From the NCBI GenBank assembly GCA_030550775.1, contig JAUQOS010000007.1:1-50988 (forward strand): DNA of 50,988 bases, read 5' to 3'. Shown here piece by piece: positions 32,501 to 41,556 of this stretch (within the stretch, counting starts at the first letter, position 1; every line of letters begins with the position of its first letter). Made by a program: the position numbers and the translations under genes. A model generated the notes under the pieces. It made no database searches and was not told the origin of the DNA. It saw nothing but the letters and a program-made list of their open reading frames with translations. This DNA comes from Armatimonadota bacterium (GTDB lineage Bacteria; Armatimonadota; Fimbriimonadia; Fimbriimonadales; GBS-DC).

Positions 32501-34447
32501 ATGCCACGAAGCATCTACCTACTTGGGCTATGGGGAGCGTTGCTGGTCACCAGCTGGGGGCAGGCACCTGTTGCACTGCGCGTGCAGCCCTTGCTGGGCG
32601 ACACACCCGCCCTCAACGGCGCGTTTCCGCTCGCGATTGAGCTGGAATCGCGATCAGGCAACTACCGCGGCACCCTCAGCGTTTCACTGGGCGGATTCGG
32701 CACACGCCGCGAATATCTCTACCCAATAGAACTGCCTGCAGGCGCCCGCAAAGTCGTCATCGCCACCCCCATTGTCAACCGCTTTGGCGACCAAGTGACG
32801 GCGCGCTTCACCGCGCCCGGAGTCAGCGTGGAAGCACGCCAAGCCATCAAACGCGTGTTGGAAAGCGATCAGCTAGTGGTTTTAGTCGGCGACGCCATCG
32901 GCGGGCTGCAAGTGCTGCAGCAAGTACAGCTGCCTCCACTGCCCATCCAAGACCCCTACACGGCGAACACGCAAGGCACCTATGTTGCAACCTACTGCCG
33001 CCCCGAGCTGTTCCCCGATGAGGTGATTGCCCTCAGCGGCGTCTCGGTGACTGTGCTTGGCTTAGGCGCGGAACGCTTGCGGGCAGAGCAGTGGAACGCG
33101 CTCCGCCAGTGGGTGCTTGCTGGTGGCGCCTTGATTGTGCCTGGCGGCGCAGGCGCGTTGTACCTACAAAACCCCGCGCTCCAAGCACTGCTACCCGTGC
33201 GACCGCAGGGCACGCGCACGGTCAATCAGCTCAGCGCGCTCGCGCGCTGGACGGATACACGCCCGCCTCTCGGGAGCGCAATCATCACGGAAGCGCGCCC
33301 GCACACGGGTATCGTGTTGCTTCAACAAGATGGGCTACCAATGATTGCCATCCGCCCCTACGGATTGGGCGTGGTTGTGTTTCTGGCATTTAATCCACTG
33401 GAATCGCCGATGCGCGAATACGATGCCCGCGCACGCTTTTGGAAACGCCTGCTAGAACACGCGCTCACCCTGCCCCCCAGCACCACCATCGCAGGGCTAC
33501 ACCAATACCAATCTGGCAGCGGCAACAACGCCTACAACACAACCACGCCCCTATCAACTGCAGACATCAAGCCGCCCCGTGCGTGGCTTATCCTCACACT
33601 GCTGAGCATCTACTTCGCCCTTGTGGTGCCCGTCAACTACTGGATTCTGAAACGGCTACGCGCCTTAGACTGGGCATGGCTCACCACGCCGTTGATTGCG
33701 CTTGTGTTCGTGGGGCTCCTGTGGCGTCTCACGGGCGACCTCTACCGCAAATCGCTCTCCAGTGCAGTGCAAACCGTGCTGGTTGCCCACGCCGGCGAAA
33801 CCGATGGCTACGCCATCAATAGCGTGCTATTCTTTTTCCCACGCGCAGGCGTGTTCGACTTTGAGTTCGAGCAATCCGACATGGTAGAAGCAGGCACCGA
33901 GCCATCGTTTGGCGGGCGCACGGCACAAATCGCCACCGTGCGCACGGTAGAAGGCGAACCTACGCGCGTGCAAGGCTACCGCGTGTCGAACCTGAGCTTC
34001 CAGTGGTTTCGTTACACACGCCGCGCACAACTTGACGGTGCCGTTGATGGCACCGTGCGCCTGCAACGGGCAGGAAAGGAATGGCGTCTTTCCGCCGTGC
34101 TGACCAATCGCTGCCCGTATGACCTTGATGCTTTGCGTCTTATCACTCCTTACGGCGAATTGCTGCTGGACAAGCTGCCCAAGGGTCGCTCGCGCACGGT
34201 GACGAATGAGGCTCTATCCGCAAGCCCGTCCCCACACTCGGGCATACCCTGGCAGCATCAAGCTCTCAGTTTTTCGCCTGAAGTGCTTGTGCGCGTACTT
34301 GCCAGTCGCCGCGCCTTCAAAGGCACAGCGTTCCTAATCGCGCGCGCCTCGAAGCCCGTGCTAGCTCCCACTTTGCGCGAAGCTGCCGACACCCGCGCGG
34401 AAGTGGTCTACATCATCGCGCTACCGCTGGAGGGGTCTAACCCGTGA
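32501..34447 (+). CDS. Exported membrane protein of an ABC operon (GATase1-like/GldG-like)
   Basis: A 648-residue protein with an N-terminal signal segment (IYLLGLWGALLVTSWG), a periplasmic beta-rich part, a class I glutamine amidotransferase-like flavodoxin-type region (about 115-330: VLGLGAERLRAEQWNALRQW, GALIVPGGAG) lacking an evident catalytic Cys, and two membrane segments at about 365-410 (LILTLLSIYFALVVPVNYWI; the second is LTTPLIALVFVGLLW), then a further extracytoplasmic domain. This layout is common in uncharacterised three-gene ABC operons with a permease and an ATPase, as here. Its TGA overlaps the GTG of the permease. Substrate unknown. No Shine-Dalgarno is evident before the ATG. 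Confidence 0.7.
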   Translation: MPRSIYLLGLWGALLVTSWGQAPVALRVQPLLGDTPALNGAFPLAIELESRSGNYRGTLSVSLGGFGTRREYLYPIELPAGARKVVIATPIVNRFGDQVTARFTAPGVSVEARQAIKRVLESDQLVVLVGDAIGGLQVLQQVQLPPLPIQDPYTANTQGTYVATYCRPELFPDEVIALSGVSVTVLGLGAERLRAEQWNALRQWVLAGGALIVPGGAGALYLQNPALQALLPVRPQGTRTVNQLSALARWTDTRPPLGSAIITEARPHTGIVLLQQDGLPMIAIRPYGLGVVVFLAFNPLESPMREYDARARFWKRLLEHALTLPPSTTIAGLHQYQSGSGNNAYNTTTPLSTADIKPPRAWLILTLLSIYFALVVPVNYWILKRLRALDWAWLTTPLIALVFVGLLWRLTGDLYRKSLSSAVQTVLVAHAGETDGYAINSVLFFFPRAGVFDFEFEQSDMVEAGTEPSFGGRTAQIATVRTVEGEPTRVQGYRVSNLSFQWFRYTRRAQLDGAVDGTVRLQRAGKEWRLSAVLTNRCPYDLDALRLITPYGELLLDKLPKGRSRTVTNEALSASPSPHSGIPWQHQALSFSPEVLVRVLASRRAFKGTAFLIARASKPVLAPTLREAADTRAEVVYIIALPLEGSNP

Positions 34448-35325
34448 AAGCCAAATCAGAGAATCCCCTGCTTGCCTATCACCTGTTTGTGTTCACCCGC
34501 AACCGCTGGCGACGCCAGCCCCTGCTGTACGGCGCGGCGGCATTTGGCATCGCACTGAGCTACTTTTTCCTGTTTATGCTCATCGCCACCTACGAGGCAT
34601 CCCTTGTCGTACCTCTAACAATTGCTCTCTTGGCAATCTGCTTCGCGGCACCGCTAATGGCATATAACCTCTTCTCGCTGGAGTACGAAAAACACACCTG
34701 GGAGTCGCTTGCGCTCACGCGCCTTACCGCTCGAGAGATCCTTTGGGGCAAGTGGGGTGTAGTGCTTACGCGCGTGGCAGGATTGACCCTGCTGTTCTTA
34801 CCGATGCTGCTAGTATCGGAAGCCGACTCAATCTCGGCATACGCAGTTATCGCGGGGCTGCTCCTCGTGTTCAGCTGGGGCGCGCTGCTGGTGTCGTTTG
34901 GCATGTGGCTCTCCTTCAAGCTCAAACGGACTCTCAGCACAGCCTCCGCACTCTATGCGGGGCAAGTGCTGGTGCTGCTACTCACGCCCGTGCTCTACAC
35001 ACTCTTCACTAACAACCAAGCACGAGACGTCATGCCCATTTACTTGGTGCAAAGCCACTCTGAAGCCGTGTGGTGGTGGATTTTCTCGTTCTTACACCTG
35101 CGCTTCCTCGTTGACCTCAACCCGTTCACTACCTTGTTAGAGCTGTCATACCTTCGCGACATCTACGCTTTTGCGTACTACGACCCTTACAGCGAGCGGG
35201 CACTCTACCCCTATGGGCTGCTCTATCTCAAGTGGGGCTTCACACAGAGCGCGTTCTACCTGCTGCTTGCCGCGCTGTTTGCAGGACTCACCTATCGCGG
35301 GCTGAAAATTGCATGGCGCAAGTAA
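34444..35325 (+). CDS. ABC-2 type transporter permease
   Basis: A 293-residue ABC-2 permease with about six membrane helices (for example YGAAAFGIALSYFFLFMLIA) and the conserved cytoplasmic EYEKHTWESLALTRLTAREI motif, in which ABC-2 permeases contact their ATPase. GTG start at 34444 overlaps the upstream TGA (GTGA), and the ATPase gene follows after 13 nt, so the three proteins form one export or membrane-remodelling complex. The transported substrate cannot be read from sequence. Confidence 0.85.
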   Translation: MKAKSENPLLAYHLFVFTRNRWRRQPLLYGAAAFGIALSYFFLFMLIATYEASLVVPLTIALLAICFAAPLMAYNLFSLEYEKHTWESLALTRLTAREILWGKWGVVLTRVAGLTLLFLPMLLVSEADSISAYAVIAGLLLVFSWGALLVSFGMWLSFKLKRTLSTASALYAGQVLVLLLTPVLYTLFTNNQARDVMPIYLVQSHSEAVWWWIFSFLHLRFLVDLNPFTTLLELSYLRDIYAFAYYDPYSERALYPYGLLYLKWGFTQSAFYLLLAALFAGLTYRGLKIAWRK

Positions 35326-35338
35326 GAGGGGATCGCTC

Positions 35339-36265
35339 ATGCTGGATGTCAAAGGGCTACGCAAAGAGTTCGGTGACTTGGTTGCAGTGCGCGACCTCTA
35401 CTTTCAGTTGCATCCGGGGGATGTGTTTGGTTTCATCGGTCCCAACGGGGCGGGCAAAACCACAACCATCAAAATGCTCGCCACGCTGCTGGAGCCAACG
35501 GCAGGCACCGCCACGCTGAATGGCATTGACATCGTGCGCCACCCCGAAGAAGTGCGCCCGCTGCTGGGCTACATGCCCGACTTTTTCGGACTATACGAGG
35601 GCATCACCGTCACCGAATATCTGGAGTTTTTTGCTGCCGCCTACCGCATTCCAAAGTCGCAACGCGCCACCGTCATCGAAAATGTGCTGGAGCTGACCGA
35701 CCTCACCGTAAAGAAAGATGCCTATGTCGAAACGCTCTCGCGCGGCATGCAGCAGCGGCTCTGCCTTGCCAAAAGCCTCATTCACGACCCGATTTTGCTG
35801 TTGCTGGACGAGCCAGCTTCGGGCTTAGACCCGCGCGCCCGCATTGAAATCAAGGAACTCATCCGCGAACTGGGCGCAATGGGCAAAATCGTGCTGGTCT
35901 CCTCGCACATCCTGCCCGAGTTAGCCGACTTTTGCAACAAGATTGGCATCATCGAAAAAGGCGAACTGCTGGTTTGGGGCGCAGTCGATGAAATCGTGCG
36001 GCAACTGCAAGCCAACCGCGTGCTGGAAATCAAGCCGCTGGGCGACGCCGAGCCACTCATCCAACGCTTGGAACGCGAACCGCTGGTACACGGCGTCGAA
36101 CCACGCAACGGTAGCCTTTATGTGCACTTTGCAGGCGGGCTCGAAGAGCAAGCCGACTTGCTTAGCGCGCTCATCCGCGACGGATTCCGAATCGCCACCT
36201 TCCGTGAAGAATCGCTCGACCTGGAGGATGTGTTTATGCGCATCACCAAAGGCGAGGTGAGCTAA
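35339..36265 (+). CDS. ABC transporter ATP-binding protein
   Basis: A 308-residue ATPase of the ABC-2/CcmA-like class. Walker A GPNGAGKTT, Q-loop at GYMPDFFGLY, signature LSRGMQQRL, Walker B LLLLDEPASGLD and H-loop VSSHIL are intact. The C-terminal 85 residues are a typical accessory domain. ATG at 35339 is chosen (AGAGGGG upstream) over the track start, which overlaps the permease. It powers the permease encoded just upstream. Ends 7 nt from the convergent glycosyltransferase stop. Confidence 0.93.
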   Translation: MLDVKGLRKEFGDLVAVRDLYFQLHPGDVFGFIGPNGAGKTTTIKMLATLLEPTAGTATLNGIDIVRHPEEVRPLLGYMPDFFGLYEGITVTEYLEFFAAAYRIPKSQRATVIENVLELTDLTVKKDAYVETLSRGMQQRLCLAKSLIHDPILLLLDEPASGLDPRARIEIKELIRELGAMGKIVLVSSHILPELADFCNKIGIIEKGELLVWGAVDEIVRQLQANRVLEIKPLGDAEPLIQRLEREPLVHGVEPRNGSLYVHFAGGLEEQADLLSALIRDGFRIATFREESLDLEDVFMRITKGEVS

Positions 36266-36272
36266 GTCCACG

Positions 36273-36962
36273 TCAGTCGCGGAACCTATACTTCAGCAGC
36301 GTCCAAAGCGCTTCCACGCCGTCTGTCCAGCGCACTTTCTTACCCTTATGCTTCGTGCGCGGACGATAGTTGTGCAACGCCACCTCACGAATCTGGATAC
36401 CCCGCTTGAGTGCCTTCGCCGTCACCTCAGGACAGAACTCAAACCGCTCGCATTTGAGATTCATCGCCTTTAGCACATCGGTGCGAAACGCCTTGTAGCA
36501 AGTCGCCTCATCCGTGAGAGGGTACCAATAAAGCAGCCGTACCGCCCACGCCAAAAGCACATTCGCGATTTTGTTAGGCAGCGGCATACCCTTAGGTAGA
36601 CCCTTGAAAAAACGCGAGCCGTAAACCACGCTGGCGTCGCCCTTGACAATCGGCTCTATCACGCGCGGAATTTCGTTTGGGTCATACTCCAAGTCAGCAT
36701 CTTGAATAATAACGATGTCGCCTGTAGCGTACTCAAGTGCCGTGCGGATGGCTGCTCCCTTGCCCCGATTGCGCTCGTGGCGAATTGCGACAATGTCGGG
36801 CTGCTCCGCCAAGATGTCGGGCGTTTTATCAGTAGAGCCATCATCAACGACGATAATCTCTTTGCGAAAAGGAGCACGGCGCAACCGTTCCAGCAGTTCC
36901 CCGAGTGTGGCTTCTTCGTTGTAAACGGGCACAATCACACTCACCAGCGGCTCATCACGCAT
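36273..36962 (-). CDS. Family 2 glycosyltransferase (DPM1-like)
   Basis: A 229-residue GT2 enzyme resembling polyprenyl-phosphate mannosyl/glucosyl transferases. The GT-A fold begins SVIVPVYNEEATLGELLERL; the nucleotide and metal motifs are VVDDGSTD, RNRGKGAA and the DXD in QDADLEYDP, and YKAFRTDVL is family-typical. No membrane segments follow, so it should be a cytoplasmic-face enzyme that charges a lipid carrier or adds sugars to glycans. ATG at 36962 is chosen; the track's TTG start adds 12 unlikely residues. TACAAT (36981-36986) lies 18 nt upstream. Confidence 0.85.
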   Translation of the reverse strand: MRDEPLVSVIVPVYNEEATLGELLERLRRAPFRKEIIVVDDGSTDKTPDILAEQPDIVAIRHERNRGKGAAIRTALEYATGDIVIIQDADLEYDPNEIPRVIEPIVKGDASVVYGSRFFKGLPKGMPLPNKIANVLLAWAVRLLYWYPLTDEATCYKAFRTDVLKAMNLKCERFEFCPEVTAKALKRGIQIREVALHNYRPRTKHKGKKVRWTDGVEALWTLLKYRFRD

Positions 36963-37050
36963 CGCAAACGCCTCACCATGATTGTACCAGACAAGCAATC
37001 GCGCTTAGTCATGCGCTCACTTGTTGCCACTCTTGACCGCCTCTTTAGAG

Positions 37051-37200
37051 GCTGTTTAGGAAATAAACGGCCCAAGCGCTTGCTGAACAAACCAAGCCCG
37101 CCTGCGCGAGCTAAGGCGTCGCGTTGGCGTCCCCGCCAACGCCATACACCAACGCAGATCGGTTTCGTTTGCACAAGAACGGCTTGAGCCGTCTGCTCAA
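37051..37200 (+). repeat. Palindromic dispersed repeat R2, copy a
   Basis: About 110-150 bp in the 344-nt gap between the glycosyltransferase and the next gene. Core GCCCGCCTGCGCGAGC is followed by a GC-rich loop and GCAGATCGGTTTCG. The outer arms (AACGGCCCAAGCGCTTG on the left; GAACGGCTTGAGCCGTC on the right) are imperfect inverted repeats of about 37 nt. The same element in the same orientation is found near 45061-45172. The rest of the gap holds nothing I recognise. Confidence 0.65.
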
Positions 37201-37306
37201 GAGCGCACAATGTGTCGGCTGGGAGCCCACGCTCTGCTTTCACAAATTGCCTCTTAGCAGGAATCTGTGCAAGTCTCGCGAAATTCCCCGTCGGGGAGAT
37301 GAAACT

Positions 37307-37870
37307 ATGAGCAACATCGTGTGCCGACGCACTCAAGGGCGCGCCTCTTGTTGGCTGATAGGAGGCTTGGGCTGTCTAGGGCTGGTTATCCTTGCCGTTG
37401 TGGCGCTTTACTTTCTGGGGCGCACGGGCCTAAGCATAGCACAACCAGTGATTCAGGCGATGGAGCGCGGGCAGAAGGTACTGGCGGCTCAGCGCGCTGC
37501 CTACGACGCCATCCGCCAATACGCTGCTGCCAACAACGGCAAGTACCCCAAAAGCCTCAAAGAACTCACCCCTAAGTACACGAACGCTGACCTGACCGCG
37601 CCCATCACGCTGGAAGATGGCACCAAAATCACGCTCATCTACAAACCGCCGCAGCCCAACGCTGCCCCCGATACCGTGATTTTGGAGCACAAACCCCCTA
37701 TAACGGCAACTATGAATGCCTTCGGTACCAAAATCACTTTCGAGTACACCTACCAAATCCAGCTGGACGGCAAAGCGTGGATGCAGCAGGTCACTATCGA
37801 CGAGCAGGGTAATAAGCAAATCCAGCGGATGGAGTTAGATCGTGAGGGCGGGCGTTCCCGTCGCAACTAG
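37307..37870 (+). CDS. Membrane-anchored protein of unknown function
   Basis: A 187-residue protein with a single N-terminal membrane segment (about 14-37, [20 protein letters not shown]) and an extracytoplasmic remainder. The helix after the anchor and the phrase [18 protein letters not shown] resemble the mature part of type II secretion major pseudopilins (GspG-like), but the prepilin peptidase motif at the N-terminus is missing, so it is not a classical pilin. The C-terminal half is a beta-rich module ([18 protein letters not shown]). ATG at 37307 has GGAGA nearby; the track start at 37124 reads through repeat R2. Its TAG overlaps the stop of convergent ruvB (CTAG). Confidence 0.6.
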   Translation: MSNIVCRRTQGRASCWLIGGLGCLGLVILAVVALYFLGRTGLSIAQPVIQAMERGQKVLAAQRAAYDAIRQYAAANNGKYPKSLKELTPKYTNADLTAPITLEDGTKITLIYKPPQPNAAPDTVILEHKPPITATMNAFGTKITFEYTYQIQLDGKAWMQQVTIDEQGNKQIQRMELDREGGRSRRN

Positions 37871-38913
37871 GACAGTTCCAGCTGCGGTTGCAGGGCAGTG
37901 CCCGCGGGTGAGGTCAGCCCCAGGTGCGCATAGGCGTGGGGGGTTGCAAGGCGTCCTCGCGCCGTGCGCTGGATGAAGCCCAGTTGCAGTAGATACGGCT
38001 CGTACACATCCTCTATCGTGCCCGCATCCTCCTGGATGGCTGCCGCCAGCGTGTCCAACCCCACGGGCCCACCCCCGAACTTCTCGATGAGCGTGCGCAG
38101 GATTTTGTGATCCATCTCATCCAGCCCCAGTGGGTCTACGCCAAGCCGTTGCAGGGCATCCAGCGTAATCTCCAGCGTGATAACGCCTGTGCCCAGCACT
38201 TGAGCGAAGTCGCGCACGCGCCGCAACAGGCGATTGGCAATGCGCGGCGTGCCGCGCGCCCGCTTGGCAATCTCCTCCACCGCTGGTTCCTCAATGGCAG
38301 TCTGCAAAATGCGCGCCGAACGACGAATAATCTGTGCCAGCTCGTCAGGGGTATAGAGTTGAAAGTAGTGTACGATGCCAAATCGGTCGCGCAACGGCGA
38401 AGTCAGTAGCCCCGCGCGCGTGGTCGCCCCCACAATCGTGAATGGCGGCAAGTCCAACCGCAGCGAACGCGCCCCCGCCCCTTTGCCCAACACAATGTCT
38501 ATCTGAAAGTCTTCCATCGCGGGGTATAGCACCTCCTCCACAGGGCGCGCCAACCGATGGATCTCATCAATAAACAACACTTGCCCTGGTTCAAGGCTGG
38601 TCAGAATCGCCGCCAAGTCGCCCGGACGCTCTATCGCAGGTCCCGAGGTGATATGAATAGGCACCCCCATCTCGTTGGCGATAATCGTTGCGATAGTGGT
38701 CTTGCCTAAACCTGGCGGTCCAAACAGCAACACATGGTCTAACGCCTCGCCGCGCGCACGCGCCGCCTGAATAAAAATGCTAAGGTTCTCCTTGAGTTGT
38801 TGCTGCCCGATAAACTCGCTCAGCCGCTGCGGGCGCAAGGTTGCCTCGCTCGCCACTTCATCTGTGCGGCGCGCGGGGTCTACAATACGGGGCGTTGACT
38901 CGCGCTTCGGCAT
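37867..38913 (-). CDS. ruvB: Holliday junction branch migration DNA helicase RuvB
   Basis: A 348-residue RuvB, the AAA+ motor that migrates Holliday junctions with RuvA and supplies RuvC. Walker [10 protein letters not shown], Walker [10 protein letters not shown], sensor 1 VGATTRAG, arginine finger LRDRFG, sensor 2 in [16 protein letters not shown], and the C-terminal winged helix with [10 protein letters not shown] are present; the length is normal. ATG at 38913 (MPKREST) is preferred to the track start. TACAAT ends 8 nt before it, so the mRNA is likely leaderless. ruvA and ruvC are not adjacent. Confidence 0.97.
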   Translation of the reverse strand: MPKRESTPRIVDPARRTDEVASEATLRPQRLSEFIGQQQLKENLSIFIQAARARGEALDHVLLFGPPGLGKTTIATIIANEMGVPIHITSGPAIERPGDLAAILTSLEPGQVLFIDEIHRLARPVEEVLYPAMEDFQIDIVLGKGAGARSLRLDLPPFTIVGATTRAGLLTSPLRDRFGIVHYFQLYTPDELAQIIRRSARILQTAIEEPAVEEIAKRARGTPRIANRLLRRVRDFAQVLGTGVITLEITLDALQRLGVDPLGLDEMDHKILRTLIEKFGGGPVGLDTLAAAIQEDAGTIEDVYEPYLLQLGFIQRTARGRLATPHAYAHLGLTSPAGTALQPQLELS

Positions 38914-38921
38914 GCATGTCA

Positions 38922-38927
38922 ATTGTA
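38922..38927 (-). promoter_or_regulatory. -10 box TACAAT of ruvB
   Basis: GGGTACAAT on the minus strand with 8 nt to the start codon; back to back with the rplA -10 box 10 bp away. Confidence 0.5.
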
Positions 38928-38937
38928 CCCGCTGTGG

Positions 38938-38943
38938 TATAAT
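38938..38943 (+). promoter_or_regulatory. -10 box TATAAT of rplA
   Basis: GGTATAAT, giving a leader of about 45 nt before the ATG at 38994. Confidence 0.55.
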
Positions 38944-38993
38944 AGTGCCTCGTGGCAGGGGCGAACGCTCCGCTATGACCACAGGAGGACGCT

Positions 38994-39743
38994 ATGAGAG
39001 GACGCAAGGTCGCCAAAAAGCAGCGCCATAGCAACCGCTACATGGAAGCGGTCAAGGCGTTAGGCAACGGGCAACAGGTCTACTCGCCACGGGAAGCAAT
39101 TCGTAAAGTGAAGCAAACCGCGACCGCCAAGTTCGACGAATCGATTGATATCGCCGTGAACTTGGGCGTTGACCCGCGCAAGAGCGACCAAATGGTGCGC
39201 GGCGTCGTGAACCTGCCGCACGGCACAGGCAAAAAGCAAAAAGTGCTGGTGTTTGCCAAAGGTGAGCAGGCGGAGGCAGCACGCGCCGCAGGTGCCGATA
39301 TGGTCGGTGCGGAAGACATCGTGGAGCAAATCCAAAAAGGCTGGAAAGGCTGGAAAAACTTCGATCTCATCGTGGCAGGGCAAGACATGATGCCCATCAT
39401 CAGCCGCGTCGGTGGCATTCTCAAAGCGCGCATGCCCAACCCCAAATCAGGCACGGTGTCGCCCAACCCCGCCAAAGTGGTGGAAGACATCAAAAAAGCT
39501 TCGCGCGTGGAGTTCCGCGTGGACAAAGCCGGCATCGTGCACATGCCTATCGGACGCGCCTCCTTCAGCGAGGAACAACTGCTGGAAAACTTAGCGGTCG
39601 CCCTCAACGCCTTGCTCAAAGCCAAGCCGGCTACTTCCAAAGGGCGGTACCTACAAAAAATTAGCATTTCCAGCACGATGGGCCCCAGCGTGCGCATAGA
39701 CGTCCAGGAAGCGCAACGCTTGGCAGAGCAAGTGAAGGGCTAA
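38994..39743 (+). CDS. rplA: 50S ribosomal protein L1
   Basis: A 249-residue L1, which binds the mobile L1 stalk of 23S rRNA and, in many bacteria, its own mRNA. Typical segments are KFDESIDIAVNLGVDPRKSD, VVNLPHGTGK, the GADMVGAEDIV region and the late IGRASFSEEQLLENL, with SSTMGPSVRID near the end. AGGAGG lies 6 nt before the ATG. Unusually it stands alone with its own promoter and terminator; in most bacteria it is between rplK and rplJ, and none of those genes is here. Confidence 0.97.
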   Translation: MRGRKVAKKQRHSNRYMEAVKALGNGQQVYSPREAIRKVKQTATAKFDESIDIAVNLGVDPRKSDQMVRGVVNLPHGTGKKQKVLVFAKGEQAEAARAAGADMVGAEDIVEQIQKGWKGWKNFDLIVAGQDMMPIISRVGGILKARMPNPKSGTVSPNPAKVVEDIKKASRVEFRVDKAGIVHMPIGRASFSEEQLLENLAVALNALLKAKPATSKGRYLQKISISSTMGPSVRIDVQEAQRLAEQVKG

Positions 39744-39760
39744 GCGAACATGATTGTACG

Positions 39761-39812
39761 GTGAAGCCCCGCCTGCGCAGGTGCTACCCCGCAGGTGGGG
39801 CTTCACTTATTA
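39761..39812 (+). terminator. Terminator of rplA
   Basis: A 17-bp stem GTGAAGCCCCGCCTGCG / CGCAGGTGGGGCTTCAC with a 12-nt loop, followed by TTATTAT. It adjoins the convergent MFS gene's stop and may act both ways. Confidence 0.85.
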
Positions 39813-40991
39813 TGGGTGTGCGTTGCGTACCAACAAGCCAACCCCCGCTGCAGCAGCCAGCGCCAACCCCGCCCCTGTAAGAAACGCCACCGACACGCCA
39901 AACAGCTGCCAGAAAGCGCCGAACAGCACGCTCGCGGGCAACGCAGCAATGCCCACCACAAAATGGAACAGCCCATACGCCTGCCCCCGCTGCTCGGCAG
40001 GCACGAAATCGGCTACCAGTGCACGCTCCGCACCTTCCGTCAGGGCGTAAAACATCGCATAAAGCACAAACAACCCCACCACCTGCCACACTGCCGTCGC
40101 AAACCCAAAGCCCGCGTACACTAACGCATAACAGAGCCACCCCCAGCGCAATATCCGCAACCGCCCATAGCGGTCTGCCAGTACCCCACCGTAGATTCCA
40201 AATGCACTGCGTACCAGGTTCAAGCCCATCCACAACAGGGGTACCGCCGCCACCGAAACACCCACATCCTGAGCCCGCATCATCAGGAACGCATCGCTGG
40301 AGTTCGCCAGCGTGAATACCAGCACGCACCCCAAGTACCATCCGAACCGCCCGCGTAGCAGCCCGCGTGCGCCTGCCAGCGGATGGCGCGCCTCCGAACG
40401 CGCCGGCACGGGCACCGTGCGCACTCCCCACCCAAACACCACCAGCGACAATAGCGCAGGTATCGCCGCCAGCGCAAACACCAGCCGATAATTCTCAGGC
40501 GCAAACATCAACACCACCGCTGCCAGCGCAGGACCAATCGCCGCACCAAGATTGTCCATCGCACGATGGAACCCAAACGCCAACCCCCGATGGGCAGGCG
40601 CTGCGGAAGCCGCAATCAAAGCATCGCGGGGCGCGGTGCGAATTCCTTTACCAATGCGATCCACCACACGCAGACCCAACACCTGCACAGGCGTCACTAC
40701 CCACGGCAACAACGGGCGCGTCAACACTGTAATCGCATACCCCGCAAACGCTAACGCCCAATGCCGCCCCACACGATCCGCTAACCAACCCGAAAACAGC
40801 TTGAGAACGCTGGCGATGCTTTCCGCAAGCCCTTCCACCAGCCCGATAAACGCTGGCGGCGCGCCCAAACTGCGTAAAAAAAGCGGCAGCAGCGGATATA
40901 TCATCTCACTGCTTGTGTCGTTCATCAAACTCACCGCGCCCAACGCCACCACCGTGCGCGGCAGACCTGTTTGCCTCTGTGATGGTTTCAT
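39810..40991 (-). CDS. MFS transporter
   Basis: A 393-residue major facilitator superfamily protein with 12 predicted membrane helices and the two half-repeat motif A sequences (GWLADRVGRHWAL after TM2; GVLADRYGRLRIL after TM8). The N-terminal SLMNDTSSEMIYPLLPLFL is typical of the drug/sugar efflux branch that includes bacterial YfcJ/Bcr-like proteins. The substrate is unknown. It is transcribed alone; no clear promoter was identified upstream. Confidence 0.88.
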   Translation of the reverse strand: MKPSQRQTGLPRTVVALGAVSLMNDTSSEMIYPLLPLFLRSLGAPPAFIGLVEGLAESIASVLKLFSGWLADRVGRHWALAFAGYAITVLTRPLLPWVVTPVQVLGLRVVDRIGKGIRTAPRDALIAASAAPAHRGLAFGFHRAMDNLGAAIGPALAAVVLMFAPENYRLVFALAAIPALLSLVVFGWGVRTVPVPARSEARHPLAGARGLLRGRFGWYLGCVLVFTLANSSDAFLMMRAQDVGVSVAAVPLLWMGLNLVRSAFGIYGGVLADRYGRLRILRWGWLCYALVYAGFGFATAVWQVVGLFVLYAMFYALTEGAERALVADFVPAEQRGQAYGLFHFVVGIAALPASVLFGAFWQLFGVSVAFLTGAGLALAAAAGVGLLVRNAHP

Positions 40992-41258
40992 AAAACCTGC
41001 TGCGCCTCCCCTGTGGGCAGTAGCTACTGCCTATTCACGCATCTGTGTTTCGAACGCTCTCAGGCGTGGCAAAGAGCCGCCACTGCCCAACCCGCCACGC
41101 CCGCGCTGTACCCTGCGGAGGCAATCCGCGCTCTCTCGACGCCCCTCTTTGCTGATTGTACCTAGTGCGCTAGATACATAGAATCGGGCGCGTCGGTTAA
41201 TCCGCGTAGCCCTCAGCGGGGCTGCGGAATCTGTCGCAGAGCGCCGTCGAGCCCCCGC

Positions 41259-41430
41259 GCCACGCTCGGGGTGACATAATGTTTCTGCAAGCAAAAGTCT
41301 TGTTATTTCGAGCCGAAGGCGAGGAATCTCAGGCGAACCCGCGTTGCGCCCCCTTGCTGCGCTCGGGGTGACAGGTGCTTTTTTACGGCAGTAAGCTTGT
41401 CATGCCGAGCCGAAGGCGAGGAATCTCATA
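41259..41430 (+). repeat. R1 repeat cluster upstream of the MerR gene
   Basis: In the 565-nt gap between the MFS and MerR genes, two unit types alternate: CGCTCGGGGTGACA-type units at about 41263-41276 and 41360-41373, and R1 units ATTTCGAGCCGAAGGCGAGG (41301-41332) and ATGCCGAGCCGAAGGCGAGG (41399-41430). The paired order CTCGGGGTGACA ... CGAGCCGAAGGCGAGGAATC recurs, suggesting a composite element. The rest of the gap (41000-41250) holds no gene I can support. Confidence 0.75.
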
Positions 41431-41516
41431 ACGACCTACACAAATCGCATCAAACATCTAGATAGCGAATATGCACTGCGCTAACAAAGAAGTTCTGAGT
41501 AGATTTGTATAGCTAC

Positions 41517-41547
41517 TTGCACTGCTGGCATCAGCAGGGGGTATACT
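41517..41547 (+). promoter_or_regulatory. MerR-type promoter/operator
   Basis: -35 TTGCAC (41517-41522) and -10 TATACT (41542-41547) are 19 bp apart, the overlong spacing typical of MerR-family promoters, and the spacer holds the dyad CTGCTG-GCAT-CAGCAG (41522-41537). The -10 box ends 9 nt before the merR ATG, so the transcript is nearly leaderless. This strongly suggests autoregulation. Confidence 0.7.
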
Positions 41548-41556
41548 CTGTGTACT

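Noticed and set aside
41259-41430. R1 cluster as a CRISPR array
   Set aside because: Units are irregularly spaced, alternate between two types, and have no uniform spacers; no cas genes are present.
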